DNA of 64,000 bases from Nocardia alba NBRC 108234 (GCF_001612665.1 NZ_BDAX01000030.1:62001-126000); one strand, 5' to 3'; positions 34,166 to 42,514 are shown, counted from the first letter of the stretch. Notes: generated by a model not told the origin, from the sequence alone. A program made the numbers and translations.

Positions 34166-35642
34166 AGACGTAGTCGGTCAGTGGGAAATGCCCGCTGCGC
34201 CAGGCGGATTCGAGTGTCGAGGCGGGCCGCAGCGGCACGTCGCCGTGTTTGTCGAAGTAGTAGCTGTTGGCGGTGGCGCAGCTGTCGTCCCAGAACACCT
34301 GGCCGCCGCGCCGGGCCAGCATCTCCCGGAAGTAGCGGTCGTTGGCCTCCTCGGTGACCTCGATGCGGTCCGCGTCGCTGGTCCTGGCGTGGTGCAGGCA
34401 GCGCAGGATGTGGCGCGCCTGGTTCTCGATCAGCGTGAAGTAGGAGGCGCCGTTGTAGCCGTAGGGTCCGATGATGGAGAAGAAGTTCGGGAACCCAGGG
34501 ACGCTGACACCCTCGTAGGCTTGCAGCCGGTTCTCGTCCCACCAGGTCTCCAGGTCGCGGCCACCGACGCCGCGCAGGTCGTAGGTGGGCATATTGCCCG
34601 ATTCCATGACCTTGAATCCGGTGGCCAGGATCAGCACATCGGCGAGATGTTCGGCGCCCGCGGCGGTGCGAACGCCGGTGGCGGTGATCTCGCTGATCGC
34701 CGCGGTCTCCAGGGTGACGTTCGCACGGTTGAAGGTCGACAGATAGTCGTTGGAGAAGCTGGGCCGCTTGCACCCGAGGGCGTAGCGCGGGGTCAGCGCG
34801 GCCCGGACCGTGGGATCTTTCACCTGACGCCGCAGGTGGGCCAGGCCGGCGCGTTCCCCGATCGCCGCGGTGGGCAGCGAGCGGTGATAGTGGGCGGCGA
34901 GCGGGAAAGTCACCTCGACATAGGTCTGACTCACCAGCCGGGTCACCGCCCGTCCGCCGGGAACCTTCAGCGCCAGCCGCGCCACCGGTGGCAGTGGCAG
35001 ATCGGGCCGCGGCAGGCACCAGATCGGCGTGCGCTGGAACACCGTCAGATGATGCACCCGCGACGCGATCTCCGGAATCACCTGAACCGCGGAGGCGCCG
35101 GTGCCGATGATCGCCACGCGTTTACCCCGAAGGTCCTGGCGATGATCCCAGCGCGAGGTATGCATGGTCATACCCGAGAAGCTTTCGATCCCGGGTATTT
35201 CGGGCAGTTTGGGTCGGGTGAGCACACCGGTCGCGCTGATCACGAACCGCGCGGTCAGGTCGTCGCCGTCGGTGGTGTGCAATACCCAGCGGTCGGCGCG
35301 CTCGTCGAAATCGGCGCCGACCACCGTGGTGCCGAAGCGGATGCGCGAGCGGAGCCGGTATTTGTCCACGCACGATTCGGCGTAGGCCTTGAGTTCACGA
35401 CCGGGCGCGTAGACCCGCGACCAGTCGGTGCGCTGTTCGAAGGAGAACTGATAGCTGAACGACGGGATATCCACGGCGACACCGGGATAGGTGTTCCAGT
35501 GCCACGTGCCGCCCACACCGTCGGCCTCGTCGATGATCACGAAGTCGTCGAACCCGGCCTTGCGCAACTCGATCGCCACGCCGATGCCGGAGAAACCGGC
35601 GCCCACGATCACGATCTCGTGGTCGATTCCCTTGGTGCTCAC
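34158..35642 (-). CDS. flavin-dependent Baeyer-Villiger-type monooxygenase
   Basis: 494 residues. FAD motif G-A-G-F-S-G (14-19), the BVMO fingerprint F-S-G-M-T-M-H-T-S-R-W (F-x-G-x3-H-x3-W), NADPH motif G-T-G-A-S-A, and A-T-G-F near the C-terminus are all present. It would insert oxygen next to a ketone or oxidise heteroatoms, using FAD and NADPH. The start is GTG 35642, overlapping the stop of the preceding half-size gene (GTGA), with AAGGAG 6 nt upstream inside that gene. Last of four coupled genes. Confidence 0.92.
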   Translation of the reverse strand: MSTKGIDHEIVIVGAGFSGIGVAIELRKAGFDDFVIIDEADGVGGTWHWNTYPGVAVDIPSFSYQFSFEQRTDWSRVYAPGRELKAYAESCVDKYRLRSRIRFGTTVVGADFDERADRWVLHTTDGDDLTARFVISATGVLTRPKLPEIPGIESFSGMTMHTSRWDHRQDLRGKRVAIIGTGASAVQVIPEIASRVHHLTVFQRTPIWCLPRPDLPLPPVARLALKVPGGRAVTRLVSQTYVEVTFPLAAHYHRSLPTAAIGERAGLAHLRRQVKDPTVRAALTPRYALGCKRPSFSNDYLSTFNRANVTLETAAISEITATGVRTAAGAEHLADVLILATGFKVMESGNMPTYDLRGVGGRDLETWWDENRLQAYEGVSVPGFPNFFSIIGPYGYNGASYFTLIENQARHILRCLHHARTSDADRIEVTEEANDRYFREMLARRGGQVFWDDSCATANSYYFDKHGDVPLRPASTLESAWRSGHFPLTDYVFT

Positions 35643-36199
35643 GCGATCTCCTTCACAAGTGCCGCCGACCGATGCAGGCGGCGGGGCCGGGCGAGGGTGC
35701 GCACCACGTGGCCCGCGTCGTCGGCGTAGACGATGCTGTCCACCTGATGCTCGATCCCGTCGACAGTGCGCACCCCCATCGGCGACAGCCGAGCGATCGG
35801 CCAGGTCACCAGGGTGCAGTGCGGTTTCCGCAGGGTGCGGTAATAGCTGTTGTGCACCGCGACACCCGCGGTGTCATCCGGCGTCAGACGATGTCGCAGC
35901 CACGAATCATGCACCTGGACATAGAGATTGGCCCGAGCGACGAGCCCGAGGAGCCGCTGTGGCGCCCGACGAGCTGTCGTCGCGGCGAGCAGTCGAACAC
36001 GCGGCAGGACCCACACCGCTTCGGTCTGGAACACCGTCACCCGAGCTGCCTCGGCGGCGATGCCCGGCAGCAGCCGCGCAACCGCCGCCCCACCGCCGAT
36101 GATCGCGACCCGCTGACCGGTGAATTCGTGCCGGGGCACGAAGGCCGTGTGGTGCACCTGAGGGCCGCTGAAAGTCTCGGCGAACCGTGGCGTCGTCAT
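35639..36199 (-). CDS. half-size BVMO-like protein (NADPH domain only)
   Basis: 186 residues. It begins where a BVMO fingerprint would lie (F-S-G-P-Q-V-H-H-T-A-F, with the final Trp as Phe), then R-V-A-I-I-G-G-G-A-A-V-A-R (NADPH Rossmann), V-T-V-F-Q-T-E, and the start of the following region; both the N-terminal FAD domain and most of the C-terminal domain are absent. The frame is intact and is coupled on both sides by ATGA and GTGA overlaps, so it is maintained rather than decaying. It might be a scaffold, regulator or partner of the full BVMO made just after it. Confidence 0.75.
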   Translation of the reverse strand: MTTPRFAETFSGPQVHHTAFVPRHEFTGQRVAIIGGGAAVARLLPGIAAEAARVTVFQTEAVWVLPRVRLLAATTARRAPQRLLGLVARANLYVQVHDSWLRHRLTPDDTAGVAVHNSYYRTLRKPHCTLVTWPIARLSPMGVRTVDGIEHQVDSIVYADDAGHVVRTLARPRRLHRSAALVKEIA

Positions 36200-37122
36200 T
36201 TCGCCACCGGTTCGTAGGTGAGCTCGTCCGACCAGGACGGCCTGCGGCCCAGCACCCGGATCGGGAACCGATCGATGCAGGCATTCGATACGTCGGCCAG
36301 CAGCTGGAACGGCTGATGGCGGTGAATAGTGGCCTTTCCGTGCATCTTCACCACGTGATAGAGCGGGAGCCTGCGGATGGCCGGGCTGCGCTCGCCCACA
36401 TTCTCGAAACGGCGCACCGCCTGCCACAGCTTCTCCTCGTCCAGGCCGAGCGCCATGATGTTGGTCGACATCCGCGACAGCAGCGGCGCGTAGAGCAACG
36501 CGCCGAGCACGAACGAGGGGCGCACCGCGAAACCGGCGGTCTCGATCACGGTTCGGCGTATCGGTCCCGCACCGAGTTGTTCGAGAACCTGGAAACCGAC
36601 GGCCAGGTGCCGCGATTCGTCGCTGTTGATATGCCGGAACACCTCATGGCATACCGGGTCCTCGACCTCGTCGAGCAGAAACTTCACCAGCGCGCCGTCC
36701 AGGGCGGTCTCCAGCGACGGGATGACGGTGCCGAGCACGGGCAGCGTGAGCTGATCGGCGTAGCGATCGAGCCAGCTGATGACGAGGCGAATGTTCTTGT
36801 TGGGCAACGGCATCGCCTCGCCATCGGGGAGCATGCCCCAGCGGCGCATCAACGCCAGTTCGGCATTGGCGTGCTTTTGTTCCTCGGCGTGGAAGTACCG
36901 GTAGATCTCGCGCAACGGACCGGGCGGCGCCTGGCGGGTCAGGGCGGCGAAACCTCGGGCGCCGACGTGTTCGATCCACACCAGATCGGCCATGAAAGTG
37001 GCCAATCGCGGGCGCTGCTCGTCGGTGATGGTGTCGGCGCCGGGCGCGTCCCACTCGATATCGGCCAGTGCCCACTGCTTGGCGCGAATCGTGGCGAGCA
37101 TATCGGGGTAGGCGAACGTCAT
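36196..37122 (-). CDS. ferritin-like diiron protein
   Basis: 308 residues, helical. Metal-ligand helices are visible: W-I-E-H-V-G-A-R, Y-F-H-A-E-E-Q-K-H (E-x2-H), and N-S-D-E-S-R-H-L-A-V-G-F (E-S-R-H). This is the four-helix diiron arrangement of ferritin-like oxygenases/desaturases. Some homologues carry the vague name reductase. AAGGAG lies 8 nt before ATG 37122; its stop overlaps the start of the half-BVMO. The substrate is probably lipophilic, given the SDR and BVMO partners (inference). Confidence 0.8.
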   Translation of the reverse strand: MTFAYPDMLATIRAKQWALADIEWDAPGADTITDEQRPRLATFMADLVWIEHVGARGFAALTRQAPPGPLREIYRYFHAEEQKHANAELALMRRWGMLPDGEAMPLPNKNIRLVISWLDRYADQLTLPVLGTVIPSLETALDGALVKFLLDEVEDPVCHEVFRHINSDESRHLAVGFQVLEQLGAGPIRRTVIETAGFAVRPSFVLGALLYAPLLSRMSTNIMALGLDEEKLWQAVRRFENVGERSPAIRRLPLYHVVKMHGKATIHRHQPFQLLADVSNACIDRFPIRVLGRRPSWSDELTYEPVAK

Positions 37123-37145
37123 TGTTCGATCTCCTTCGGGATGGA

Positions 37146-37982
37146 TCAGCGCACGACCCGCTCCAGCAGGCCCGCCGAACGGGTGTAGGTCGCGGGCAGC
37201 CAGCGTTTGGCCTGCCACAGCACTTTGGCCTCCAGCTGCGGGACCACATACAGGTCGCCCCGGTCCACCGCGTCCAGCGTGGTGCGGGCGATGGCAGCGG
37301 GCGAACGGCCGGTCCAGCGCAGCAGCAGCCCGCCGAGGTGCTCGGCGGTGTCGTCCATCGGCGAATCCGCGGCCATGATATTGGTTTTCACGCCGGTCGG
37401 GCACAGCACCGTCACGCCGACGCCGGTGCCGGCCAGTTCGGCCGACATCGTCTCCGACAGCGCCAACACCCCCGCTTTACTGACGTTGTAGGCGGCCATC
37501 CGCGGCGCCGCGCCGAACGCGGCCGCCGAGGCGACGTTCACCAGCGACCCGCGCCCGGCCGCGCGCAGGATCGGCGCGAAGACATGGCAGCCGTGGATGA
37601 CGCCCCAGAGATTCACCCCGAGCGTGCGATGCCAGTCATCCATGGCGAACTCACCGACCACCGGGCCGCCCGCGCCGATACCCGCGTTGTTGACGACTAC
37701 AGTCGGCGAGCCGCCGAACCAGTCCCGCGCGGTGGCCGCCAGTTGTCGCACCTCGTCGATCACGGTGACATCGCAGCGGGTGCCGAGCGCCGCACCGCCC
37801 GCCGCCTCGACCAGTTGGGTGGTCTCGGCCGCACGGTCGGGGTCGATATCGGAGCACACCACGCGCCCGCCCCGACGACCCAACTCGACAGCGAACGCAC
37901 GTCCGATTCCGCTACCCGCGCCGGTCACCACGGCGTCGGCCGCAGTGGTTCGGCGGTGTCCGCCGAAGGGGAACAATCGCAT
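37146..37982 (-). CDS. short-chain dehydrogenase/reductase
   Basis: 278 residues. V-T-G-A-G-S-G-I-G (cofactor), C-S-D-I-D after strand 2 (Asp, so NAD likely), N-N-A-G, N-V-A-S-A-A and Y-N-V-S-K (catalytic Tyr/Lys). ATG 37982 has GGGAG just upstream. First gene of the operon SDR / diiron protein / half-BVMO / BVMO, and divergent from a TetR gene. An SDR making a ketone followed by a Baeyer-Villiger enzyme is a classic pairing for alcohol or ring degradation. Confidence 0.9.
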   Translation of the reverse strand: MRLFPFGGHRRTTAADAVVTGAGSGIGRAFAVELGRRGGRVVCSDIDPDRAAETTQLVEAAGGAALGTRCDVTVIDEVRQLAATARDWFGGSPTVVVNNAGIGAGGPVVGEFAMDDWHRTLGVNLWGVIHGCHVFAPILRAAGRGSLVNVASAAAFGAAPRMAAYNVSKAGVLALSETMSAELAGTGVGVTVLCPTGVKTNIMAADSPMDDTAEHLGGLLLRWTGRSPAAIARTTLDAVDRGDLYVVPQLEAKVLWQAKRWLPATYTRSAGLLERVVR

Positions 37983-38016
37983 GGCAACTCCCGGATCGAC
38001 CCGGCGAGACTCAAAC

Positions 38017-38034
38017 TGGTGGCATCTGCCACCA
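38017..38034. promoter_or_regulatory. operator TGGTGGCA-N2-TGCCACCA
   Basis: Perfect 8-bp arms with a 2-nt spacer in the 93-bp gap between the SDR operon and the TetR gene. A typical TetR operator size and position. Confidence 0.7.
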
Positions 38035-38075
38035 TTGGCCGCACCTGACACCAATTAGGCGCGCGAAGGAGTACT

Positions 38076-38732
38076 TTGTCAACCATGGATGTGCGCGCAC
38101 CGGCACGGACCTGGGGCGGTCGGACCGCCGAGGAGCGCAGGGCGCGGCGGCGGACCGACCTGGTCGACGCCGCCCTCGATATCTGGCTCGACCACGGCTG
38201 GGCCGCGGTGACCATGCGCGGGGTCTGCCAGCGTGCCTCACTCAACGACCGCTACTTCTACGAGCACTTCGCCGACCGCGACGAGCTGCTCGCCGCGGTC
38301 TGGGATGAGGTGTGCACCGAGGTGTTCGCCGAGCTGGCGAGCGTTGTCGTCGAGCAAGCCGACCGCACCCCACTCGAGATCACCCGCGCGACCATCGCCC
38401 GGGCGGTCGAGTTACAGACCGATCTGCGCGGGCGGGCCAGGATTCTGCTGGCCGATCACGCGGGCAGCGCCGTACTCGAACAGCGACGCAAGACCATGCT
38501 CACCGACGCGACCGACGGACTCATCGCCCTCGCCTGGCCCTATCTGCGTCCCGGCATCGACGAAACCGCCATGCGCATGAGCACACTGGCAGGCATCGGC
38601 GGTTTCATCGAGCTGCTGTCCGCGTGGCGTACCGGTGTGCTCGATGTGGAACCCGAGCGGATCGCCGAGCACAGCACCGCGATCGCGATGCAACTCGGCG
38701 CGACGTTCCTACCCCCGGAGATCATCGGATAG
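38076..38732 (+). CDS. TetR family transcriptional regulator
   Basis: 218 residues. Helix-turn-helix (about 25-70): R-R-T-D-L-V-D-A-A-L-D-I-W, T-M-R-G-V-C-Q-R-A-S-L-N-D-R-Y-F-Y-E-H-F. AAGGAG (38066-38071) is only 4 nt before the TTG at 38076 but 13 nt before the ATG at 38085, so the start is uncertain. It probably represses itself and the divergent SDR/diiron/BVMO operon through 38017-38034. Confidence 0.88.
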   Translation: MSTMDVRAPARTWGGRTAEERRARRRTDLVDAALDIWLDHGWAAVTMRGVCQRASLNDRYFYEHFADRDELLAAVWDEVCTEVFAELASVVVEQADRTPLEITRATIARAVELQTDLRGRARILLADHAGSAVLEQRRKTMLTDATDGLIALAWPYLRPGIDETAMRMSTLAGIGGFIELLSAWRTGVLDVEPERIAEHSTAIAMQLGATFLPPEIIG

Positions 38733-38746
38733 CCCGCTCCCCCGGA

Positions 38747-39766
38747 CTACACCGAACCTTTCAGCGCGCGCAAGCCGGCCGCCATGAATTCCGGCGTGGC
38801 CTCGGCGGCCCGATCGGCGGCCGAACCGGAGTCGGAACCCTGGCGGGCGCGGTGGGTGATGCCCTCGCCGATGACGCCGAGTTTGAAGTTGGCCAGCGCG
38901 AGGTAGAAGCCCCAGTTGTCGAGCTCACGCCCGGATGCGGTGGCGTAGGCCTGCGCGAGGGTATCGGCGCTCGGCAGGCGCGGGCTGGTCCACGCGGCAC
39001 GGGCCCCGAGGATCATGTCGAAACTCGGCGACCGGTAGACGCACATCAGGGCGACGTCGGTGAGCGGGTCACCGAGGGTCGACAGCTCCCAATCGACCAC
39101 GGCACGAACCCTTTCCGGGTCGGCGCTGTCGAGGATCGTGTTGTCGATCCGGAAGTCGCCGTGCACGATCGAGGCCGAGGCCTCCGGCGGAATCGCGGCG
39201 GACAGCGCGGCGTGCAGGGCCGCCACATCCGCGAGCTCGCGGGTTTTGACCCGCTCCCACTGGGAGGCCCAGAGATCGACCTGCCGGGTCACGAAACCGG
39301 CCGGCCTGCCGAATGATCCGAGCCCGACGGCGACCGGCTCCACCGCATGCAGGTCCGCGAGGACGCGGACCAGTTCGCGCGCACTCGAATTCACCTGCTC
39401 ATCGGTGAGCGCCGCCAGCTCGTCCTGGTCCCGGAACACCGTCCCTTCGACGAATTCGACGACAGTCATCGGCGCGCCGAGCGCGGATCCGGTCGCGTCG
39501 AAGGCGATCGTTTTCGCCACGGGCACAGCCGATCCCTGCAGCGCGCTGGTGACGGTGTACTCGCGGGCCATATCGTGCGCGGACGGAGTGAGCCCGGCAA
39601 CCGGCGGCCGGCGCACCACCCAGCGCGAGACGTCATCGGCGGCGGCGAAGGTCAGATTCGACCGGCCGCCACTGATCAGTTCGACACGCAGCTCGCCCCG
39701 CACCTCGACGCCGTTGGCGCGCAGGAACTGTTCGAGTGCGGCGATATCCATGCCGGGCAATGTCAT
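38747..39766 (-). CDS. APH-family phosphotransferase, candidate hydroxyacyl-CoA kinase
   Basis: 339 residues. I-S-G-G-R-S-N-L-T-F is the nucleotide loop, I-V-H-G-D-F-R-I-D-N the catalytic loop (H-G-D-x-R-x-D-N) and V-V-D-W-E the metal Asp. This is the aminoglycoside-phosphotransferase-like group found beside acyl-CoA dehydrogenases. Its relatives LvaA of Pseudomonas putida and the kinase domains of mammalian ACAD10/11 phosphorylate the 4-hydroxyl of acyl-CoAs. ATG 39766 overlaps the stop of the dehydrogenase gene (ATGA), giving a coupled pair. Confidence 0.85.
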   Translation of the reverse strand: MTLPGMDIAALEQFLRANGVEVRGELRVELISGGRSNLTFAAADDVSRWVVRRPPVAGLTPSAHDMAREYTVTSALQGSAVPVAKTIAFDATGSALGAPMTVVEFVEGTVFRDQDELAALTDEQVNSSARELVRVLADLHAVEPVAVGLGSFGRPAGFVTRQVDLWASQWERVKTRELADVAALHAALSAAIPPEASASIVHGDFRIDNTILDSADPERVRAVVDWELSTLGDPLTDVALMCVYRSPSFDMILGARAAWTSPRLPSADTLAQAYATASGRELDNWGFYLALANFKLGVIGEGITHRARQGSDSGSAADRAAEATPEFMAAGLRALKGSV

Positions 39767-40971
39767 TCGGAGTCTCGCTTCGCACGCTTGGCGGCGCCCA
39801 CCGCACGCTTGGCGATGGCCCAGCGATGCACCTCGGAGGGGCCGTCGTAGATCCGGAAGGGGCGCACCTCGCGCGAGAGTCGCGCCAGCGGCAGATCGGC
39901 GGAGACACCGAGACCACCGCACATCTGCATACTCCGGTCGACGATGCGGAAGATCGCCTCGGCGGCATAGGTTTTCGCGATGGAGGTGGCGTTCGCGGCG
40001 GGCTCGCCCTGGTCGAGTTCCCAGCAGGCACGGGTCAGCAGTGCGCGGGTGGCCGCGATGTCGATCTCGTTGTCGGCGATCATCTTCTGAACCATGCCGA
40101 GGTCGCCGAGGCGCGAACCGAAGCCCGCGCGATCCGCCACGTGTGCGACCGCGACGTCATGGCCGCGACGGGCGGCGCCGAGCCACCGCATCACATGCGT
40201 CATGCGGGCCGGGCCCAGCCGCACCTGGGCGTATTCGAAACCGCGGTCGACCTCACCGAGGATCGCCGACTCCGGAACGAGCAGGTCGTCGAAGAAGACC
40301 TCGCAGTGACCGCCGATCATCGACTTGTCGAGAGTGTCGAGATGGCGACCGACGCGAATGCCCGGGCTGTCGGCGGGTGCCAGGAACATCGTGGCGCCGC
40401 CGCGTTCGCCCGGCTCGCCGGAGGTGCGGGCCATGATGATGAAGAAACCCGCGCCGTCGGCACCGGTGATGAACCATTTACGTCCGTTGATCCGCCAACC
40501 ACCGTCGGCGCGGACCGCGCGGGTACTCAGCGCGGAGGGGTCCGACCCCGCACCAGGGGCCGGTTCGGTCATGGCGAAGGCCGAGCGCACCTCGCCGCGA
40601 GCGAGCGGGGCGAGAAACTGCTGCTTCTGCTCCGGGTCGGCGATGTGGGCGAGCATGTGCACATTGCCCTCGTCGGGGGCGGCGATATTGAGGGCGGTCG
40701 GACCGAACAGCGAGTAGCCCGCTTCCTCGAACACCGGCGCGCGGTTCGACATGTCGAGACCGTGGCCACCGTATTCCAGCGGCGCGTGCGGGGCGAAGAC
40801 ACCGGCATCACGGGCGGCCTGCTGAAGCTCGATGCGCAGCTTCTCACCGCCGGCAGCGGCGATGTCACCATCGTGCGCGTCCTCGACCGCGAGCACATGT
40901 TCGCGGACGAAGGCGCGGGTGCGGTCGGCCAGGCTCTGCACCTCGGACGGATAGGACAGGTCGATCGGCAC
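39763..40971 (-). CDS. acyl-CoA dehydrogenase (FadE-like, paired with the kinase)
   Basis: 402 residues. A-F-A-M-T-E-P-A-P-G-A-G-S-D, W-F-I-T-G and R-I-Y-D-G-P-S-E-V-H-R are the family signatures; C-G-G-L-G-V-S and the R-I-Y-D-G-P-S-E ending (no clear Glu base in the usual Y-E-G-T form) fit the ACAD10/11 and LvaC branch, which handles 4-phosphorylated acyl-CoAs. The GTG start (40971) has GAGGAGTG about 8 nt upstream. Divergent from the XRE-TetR regulator across a gap with two palindromes. Confidence 0.88.
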   Translation of the reverse strand: MPIDLSYPSEVQSLADRTRAFVREHVLAVEDAHDGDIAAAGGEKLRIELQQAARDAGVFAPHAPLEYGGHGLDMSNRAPVFEEAGYSLFGPTALNIAAPDEGNVHMLAHIADPEQKQQFLAPLARGEVRSAFAMTEPAPGAGSDPSALSTRAVRADGGWRINGRKWFITGADGAGFFIIMARTSGEPGERGGATMFLAPADSPGIRVGRHLDTLDKSMIGGHCEVFFDDLLVPESAILGEVDRGFEYAQVRLGPARMTHVMRWLGAARRGHDVAVAHVADRAGFGSRLGDLGMVQKMIADNEIDIAATRALLTRACWELDQGEPAANATSIAKTYAAEAIFRIVDRSMQMCGGLGVSADLPLARLSREVRPFRIYDGPSEVHRWAIAKRAVGAAKRAKRDSE

Positions 40972-40993
40972 GGATCGCACTCCTCGGCTCGGT

Positions 40994-41013
40994 TGCCGAA
41001 CGATCGTTCGGCA
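40994..41013. promoter_or_regulatory. 20-bp perfect palindrome (TetR-type) before the dehydrogenase gene
   Basis: Half-site TGCCGAACGA (40994-41003) followed directly by its exact reverse complement (41004-41013), 22 nt from the dehydrogenase start. Size and symmetry fit a TetR-type binding site. Confidence 0.72.
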
Positions 41014-41080
41014 CATTGACTGTTACGACAGTGGCACGCGCGGATTCATGCTGTCAACAGCCCTGGTCGATCCACCAAGT

Positions 41081-41101
41081 TTGTTCAGCTATTCTGAACA
41101 A
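41081..41101. promoter_or_regulatory. palindrome TTGTTCAG-N5-CTGAACAA just before the XRE-TetR start
   Basis: Perfect 8-bp arms (41081-41088, 41094-41101) with CTATT between; the ATG follows 1 nt later. The pattern differs fully from the palindrome at 40994 and resembles XRE-type repressor sites. Confidence 0.7.
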
Positions 41102-41102
41102 C

Positions 41103-41987
41103 ATGGAATCGACGGTAGCCGAACAGCGCGCGATGGGGGCACGGGTACGCCAGGCGAGGACCGCGGCCGGAATGTCGCTGCGGACGACCGCGCAGCGGAT
41201 CGGCGTCAGCGCCGCCACGCTCAGCGCCATCGAGACGGGCAAGACCGGCGCCTCGGTCGCGCGCCTGCGATCCCTCGCCGCCGAACTGGGCACGACAGTG
41301 GCCTGGCTGATCGGCGACCAGCGCACCACCGCCTCCAGCGAACTCCGCGCGACCGCTTCACTCCCCACCAAGAGCCCCGCACCCGGCGCCGACGCACCAG
41401 ATGCCTGGCGCGAGTTCCCGCCGCTCGATATCGATCCCGTACTCGCCGCAGCCATCGACTCCTTCGTCGAAACCGGCTATCACGGCGCCACGATGCGCTC
41501 GATCGCGGCGCGGGCGGGCATGAGCGTGCCCGGCGTCTACCACCACTACCGCGACAAACAGGACCTGCTGGTCCGCGCACTGGACCTGACCATGGACGAA
41601 TTGCACCGGCGGATCCGCGCGGCACGCCTGGACGGCGCGAACGGCCGCGAGCGAGTGACCCGCGTCGTCGAAGCGCTCGCCCTGTTCCACACACACCACC
41701 GCGAACTCGCCTTCATCGGCGCCAGCGAGATGCGCAGCCTGAACCCGACCGATCGCGATCGAATCACGCGCTCCCGCAACGAGATCCAATACATTCTCGA
41801 CGCCGATATCGACACCGCGCTCACCGAGTCGAACCGCTCGACCGCCCACGCGCGCGACGCGGGGCGCGCGATCGCGACGATGTGTACCGCACTGCCCCAA
41901 TGGTTCCGGCTCGACGGACCGTCTTCCCCCGAACAGATAGCCACCACCTACGCGGATTTCGCCCTCGGACTACTCGGCTTGGCGTAA
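41103..41987 (+). CDS. double-HTH regulator: XRE domain fused to a TetR domain
   Basis: 294 residues. Residues 8-65 form an XRE/Cro helix-turn-helix (A-R-V-R-Q-A-R-T-A-A-G-M-S-L-R-T-T-A, S-A-A-T-L-S-A-I-E-T-G-K). A linker of about 35 residues leads to a TetR helix-turn-helix (about 110-160: A-A-I-D-S-F-V-E-T-G-Y-H-G-A-T-M-R-S-I-A, S-V-P-G-V-Y-H-H-Y-R-D-K-Q-D-L-L) and a ligand-binding TetR C-domain. No ribosome-binding site precedes the ATG, and the palindrome occupies that place. It probably controls the divergent dehydrogenase-kinase operon and itself. Confidence 0.9.
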   Translation: MESTVAEQRAMGARVRQARTAAGMSLRTTAQRIGVSAATLSAIETGKTGASVARLRSLAAELGTTVAWLIGDQRTTASSELRATASLPTKSPAPGADAPDAWREFPPLDIDPVLAAAIDSFVETGYHGATMRSIAARAGMSVPGVYHHYRDKQDLLVRALDLTMDELHRRIRAARLDGANGRERVTRVVEALALFHTHHRELAFIGASEMRSLNPTDRDRITRSRNEIQYILDADIDTALTESNRSTAHARDAGRAIATMCTALPQWFRLDGPSSPEQIATTYADFALGLLGLA

Positions 41988-42027
41988 CTCTTCGACTCTC
42001 CGCGTCGCCGGTAGGGCCGCCGCACGA

Positions 42028-42318
42028 CTATCGCCTGTGCAGTGACCAGACAGTCGTCGCACCCCAGAGCACGAGCCGCAGGGCCGCGGCCATGTACAGG
42101 ACGTACGCGAGCACGACCAGAACGGACCCGTAGTTGCCCGCCCAGTCACCGAGGCGCAGCAGCGCGGTCACACCGAGGCCGAGCAGAATCAGACCCAGGA
42201 TCAGACCTGGCGTCGCCAGCGGTGCGATGTCCGATTCGGTAACCGGGGCCGCGGTGGCGCGTCGACCACGACCAGTAACTGATTGTTTGCCGTTTGATTC
42301 GAAGTAGATGCTGCTCAT
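42028..42318 (-). CDS. small membrane protein
   Basis: 96 residues. After a polar N-terminus (S-S-I-Y-F-E-S-N-G-K) there are two hydrophobic segments, about 35-55 (G-L-I-L-G-L-I-L-L-G-L-G-V) and 62-88 (V-L-V-V-L-A-Y-V-L-Y-M-A-A-A-L-R-L-V-L-W). GGGGAG lies 9 nt before ATG 42318. Nocardial genomes carry many such short two-helix proteins; no function known. Convergent with the XRE-TetR gene. Confidence 0.6.
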   Translation of the reverse strand: MSSIYFESNGKQSVTGRGRRATAAPVTESDIAPLATPGLILGLILLGLGVTALLRLGDWAGNYGSVLVVLAYVLYMAAALRLVLWGATTVWSLHRR

Positions 42319-42456
42319 AGCGATCACTCCCCTTCCGGACGGCCGCCCCGAAACGGCCTATCAACGATCCATACCGGATCTACCGATGGCCGTCGCACCG
42401 GCGGACATGCGGGCCATTCGTGACTCCGGATCCGTATCGACCCGGTCGATGATCAC

Positions 42457-42471
42457 GAACGGTTAACGTTC
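42457..42471. promoter_or_regulatory. palindromic GAACG-N5-CGTTC site
   Basis: 5-bp arms around GTTAA in the 750-bp non-coding stretch between 42318 and 43072. Weak evidence on its own. Confidence 0.28.
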
Positions 42472-42514
42472 AGCTACTAAGAGCTTGCCAGGAAGGGCAG
42501 TGGGGAGACAGGCG

